Positions 4,868 through 6,149 of a stretch of DNA of 6,149 nt are shown piece after piece. Numbering within the stretch: position 1 is the first letter of the stretch; each line of letters opens with the position of its first letter. A model generated the notes under the pieces. It did not search any database and was not told the origin of the DNA. It worked only from the letters and a program-made list of their open reading frames with translations. The stretch is taken from NCBI GenBank assembly GCA_003168315.1, contig PMSP01000310.1, positions 1-6,149 of the forward strand, given 5' to 3'. The stretch comes from Opitutaceae bacterium. GTDB lineage: Bacteria; Verrucomicrobiota; Verrucomicrobiia; Opitutales; Opitutaceae. The position numbers and the translations under genes are program-made.

Positions 4868-6149
4868 TTAGCGCGCGGCGAGGGTCCAGACGCATGAATC
4901 GGAGGCCTCCAGCGCCCCGAATCGCGCCCTCGCCCGGACCCTGTTCTCCCCGGGCGACAGCGTGACGCCCTCCCACCTGAAGACATGGTCCCCGTCGGTG
5001 TCCCGGCGCGCCCCGAGGGAGGCGCCGTTCACCTCGAGGGTCACCTCCGGCGCGTTCGAGTACACCTTCACCTCGGTCACGGGGTCCGTCCTCGGCGTGA
5101 ACCGGGAGCTGGTGACATGGACGACCGGGTCCTGGCTCCAGCTGGCCTTGTAGAAGAAGAACGCGTCCTTCCTCACCTTCCGGTCATAGGTGACGAGCCC
5201 CTTGTCGTTGCGCCCGGCATGGTCCCCCTCGTTGCGGCCGTCCGAGGCGAAGTCGAACAGGCACCAGATGAACTTAACCCAGACGTAGGGCCTTCGCCTG
5301 AGCGTCCCCCAGTAGGCCTCGTGGAGCTCGTTCTGGTACTCCTCCGGATGATAGGGGCCGCGGGCCTCCGGCCGCGGCGGGTTCTCGGCGTGCTGGAAGA
5401 TGCTGGCGCCGGCCCCGAACTCGCTCATCCCGAACCGCGCCTTCGGGTAGCCTGCGCGGGTCACGTCGAGCCACGCCGCGAAGTCGGCGATCCCCCCGGA
5501 GTACCACCCGAAGTAGCGGTTGAAGGCGACCACGTCCGTGTGCCAGTTCTTGGGATCCTGGTCGTCATGGTTCGAGGCGTAGGTCGAGAGCCTTGTCGGG
5601 TCCTCCTCCCGGACGACGTCGGCCAGGGCCGCGGCGACCGAGTCGGACGCGGGCCCCCGCGTCTCGTTCCCGACGCCCCAGAAGAACACCGACGGGTGGT
5701 TGAAGTTCTGGCGGATCAGCTCCCGAAGCTGCTGCTTCGCGCTCTCCAGGAACTCCGGGGTCGCAAGGCCCTTCCCCCACGAGGGTATCTCCGTCCAGAC
5801 GACGATCCCGGAGCGGTCGCACCTCGCGTACCACGAGTCGGCCTGCTGGTAGTGCGACGTCCGCACGGCGGTCGCGCCCGATTCCATCAGGATCGAGAAA
5901 TCCTCCGCCTCGTCCGAGTCGGAGATGGCCCACCCCTTGTCGAGACGGTCCTGGTGCCGGTTGAACCCGTGGAGGTCGAGCGCGGCGCCGTTCAGGATGA
6001 AACCCCTGTCCGGGTCGACGGAGAAGGAGCGGATGCCAAGCGGCTGCTCGACCGCGTCCGAGAGGGCCCCCTTGGACCCATTGGCCGCGACCGGTCGCAG
6101 CTCGAGGCGCACCGTGTACAGGTAGGGATCGGCGCGGGCGTCCCACCGT
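4868..6149 (-). CDS. Glycoside hydrolase family 2 protein, beta-galactosidase-like (5' end outside window)
   Basis: This is a retaining exo-glycosidase of family GH2, probably releasing beta-linked sugars such as galactose or glucuronic acid. Only the C-terminal 426 residues are present. Residue numbers count from the first full codon at 6148, and the frame is open at the right edge. Residues 1-35 are the end of the Ig-like GH2 domain (WDARADPYLYTVRLEL). A TIM barrel follows to about 335, with VRTSHYQ at 95-101. The acid/base Glu162 is in FWGVGNE and the nucleophile Glu243 is in MSEFGAGA. FDFASDGRNEGDHAGRNDKG (298-317) is a familiar block in beta-galactosidase-like GH2 proteins. Residues about 344-426 form a beta-sandwich (KVYSNAPEVTLEVNGASLG) resembling the DUF4982-type domain. 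A GTG at 6112 is not the true start, because upstream in-frame codons are clearly GH2. The N-terminus is outside the window, so export cannot be judged. Substrate specificity is uncertain. Confidence 0.93.
   Translation of the reverse strand, partial: RWDARADPYLYTVRLELRPVAANGSKGALSDAVEQPLGIRSFSVDPDRGFILNGAALDLHGFNRHQDRLDKGWAISDSDEAEDFSILMESGATAVRTSHYQQADSWYARCDRSGIVVWTEIPSWGKGLATPEFLESAKQQLRELIRQNFNHPSVFFWGVGNETRGPASDSVAAALADVVREEDPTRLSTYASNHDDQDPKNWHTDVVAFNRYFGWYSGGIADFAAWLDVTRAGYPKARFGMSEFGAGASIFQHAENPPRPEARGPYHPEEYQNELHEAYWGTLRRRPYVWVKFIWCLFDFASDGRNEGDHAGRNDKGLVTYDRKVRKDAFFFYKASWSQDPVVHVTSSRFTPRTDPVTEVKVYSNAPEVTLEVNGASLGARRDTDGDHVFRWEGVTLSPGENRVRARARFGALEASDSCVWTLAAR

Noticed and set aside
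6110..6112. GTG at 6112 as the start of the GH2 gene
   Set aside because: The codons upstream encode WDARADPYLYT, a recognisable GH2 stretch, so the gene simply continues past the window edge.

Overview
The window is a GC-rich bacterial segment in which every supportable gene lies on the minus strand, so it reads from right to left. It holds six consecutive genes for the peripheral arm of respiratory complex I (NADH:quinone oxidoreductase), in the order nuoB-nuoC-nuoD-nuoE-nuoF-nuoG. Upstream of them is the 3' part of a glycoside hydrolase family 2 gene (beta-galactosidase-like). The window cuts into the genes at both ends: nuoG has only its first 174 codons, and the glycosidase lacks its N-terminal region.

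Layout. From 6149 to 4868 is the C-terminal 426 residues of the GH2 enzyme: the end of a beta-sandwich domain, the catalytic TIM barrel with both catalytic glutamates, and a C-terminal beta-sandwich. A 78-base gap (4867-4790) separates it from nuoB. nuoB to nuoG then run as a tight operon: nuoB/nuoC and nuoD/nuoE share one base in a TGATG stop/start, and the other gaps are 17, 5 and 22 bases. No RNA gene, mobile element, CRISPR array or sizeable empty region was seen.

How the genes work together. NuoE, NuoF and NuoG form the NADH-oxidising module: FMN and the N3 cluster in NuoF, N1a in NuoE, and N1b, N5 and further clusters in NuoG. NuoB, NuoC and NuoD form the quinone module, with cluster N2 in NuoB and the quinone pocket between NuoB and NuoD. 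All expected iron-sulfur ligands within the window are present, so these look like functional genes. Membrane subunits (NuoA, H, J-N) and NuoI are not in the window. nuoA, which usually comes just before nuoB, is absent from that place.

Organism. The high GC content, separate nuoC and nuoD genes, presence of NuoEFG, and a GH2 enzyme of the type common in polysaccharide degraders fit a free-living heterotroph. A Verrucomicrobiota/PVC-like or Acidobacteriota-like lineage is my guess from general resemblance only. The standard genetic code is used (TAA, TAG and TGA all serve as stops).

I see no convincing undescribed system. The points most worth a second look are the missing nuoA and the GH2/nuo junction, the initiation region of nuoB, and small lineage-type peculiarities in NuoC, NuoF and NuoG.
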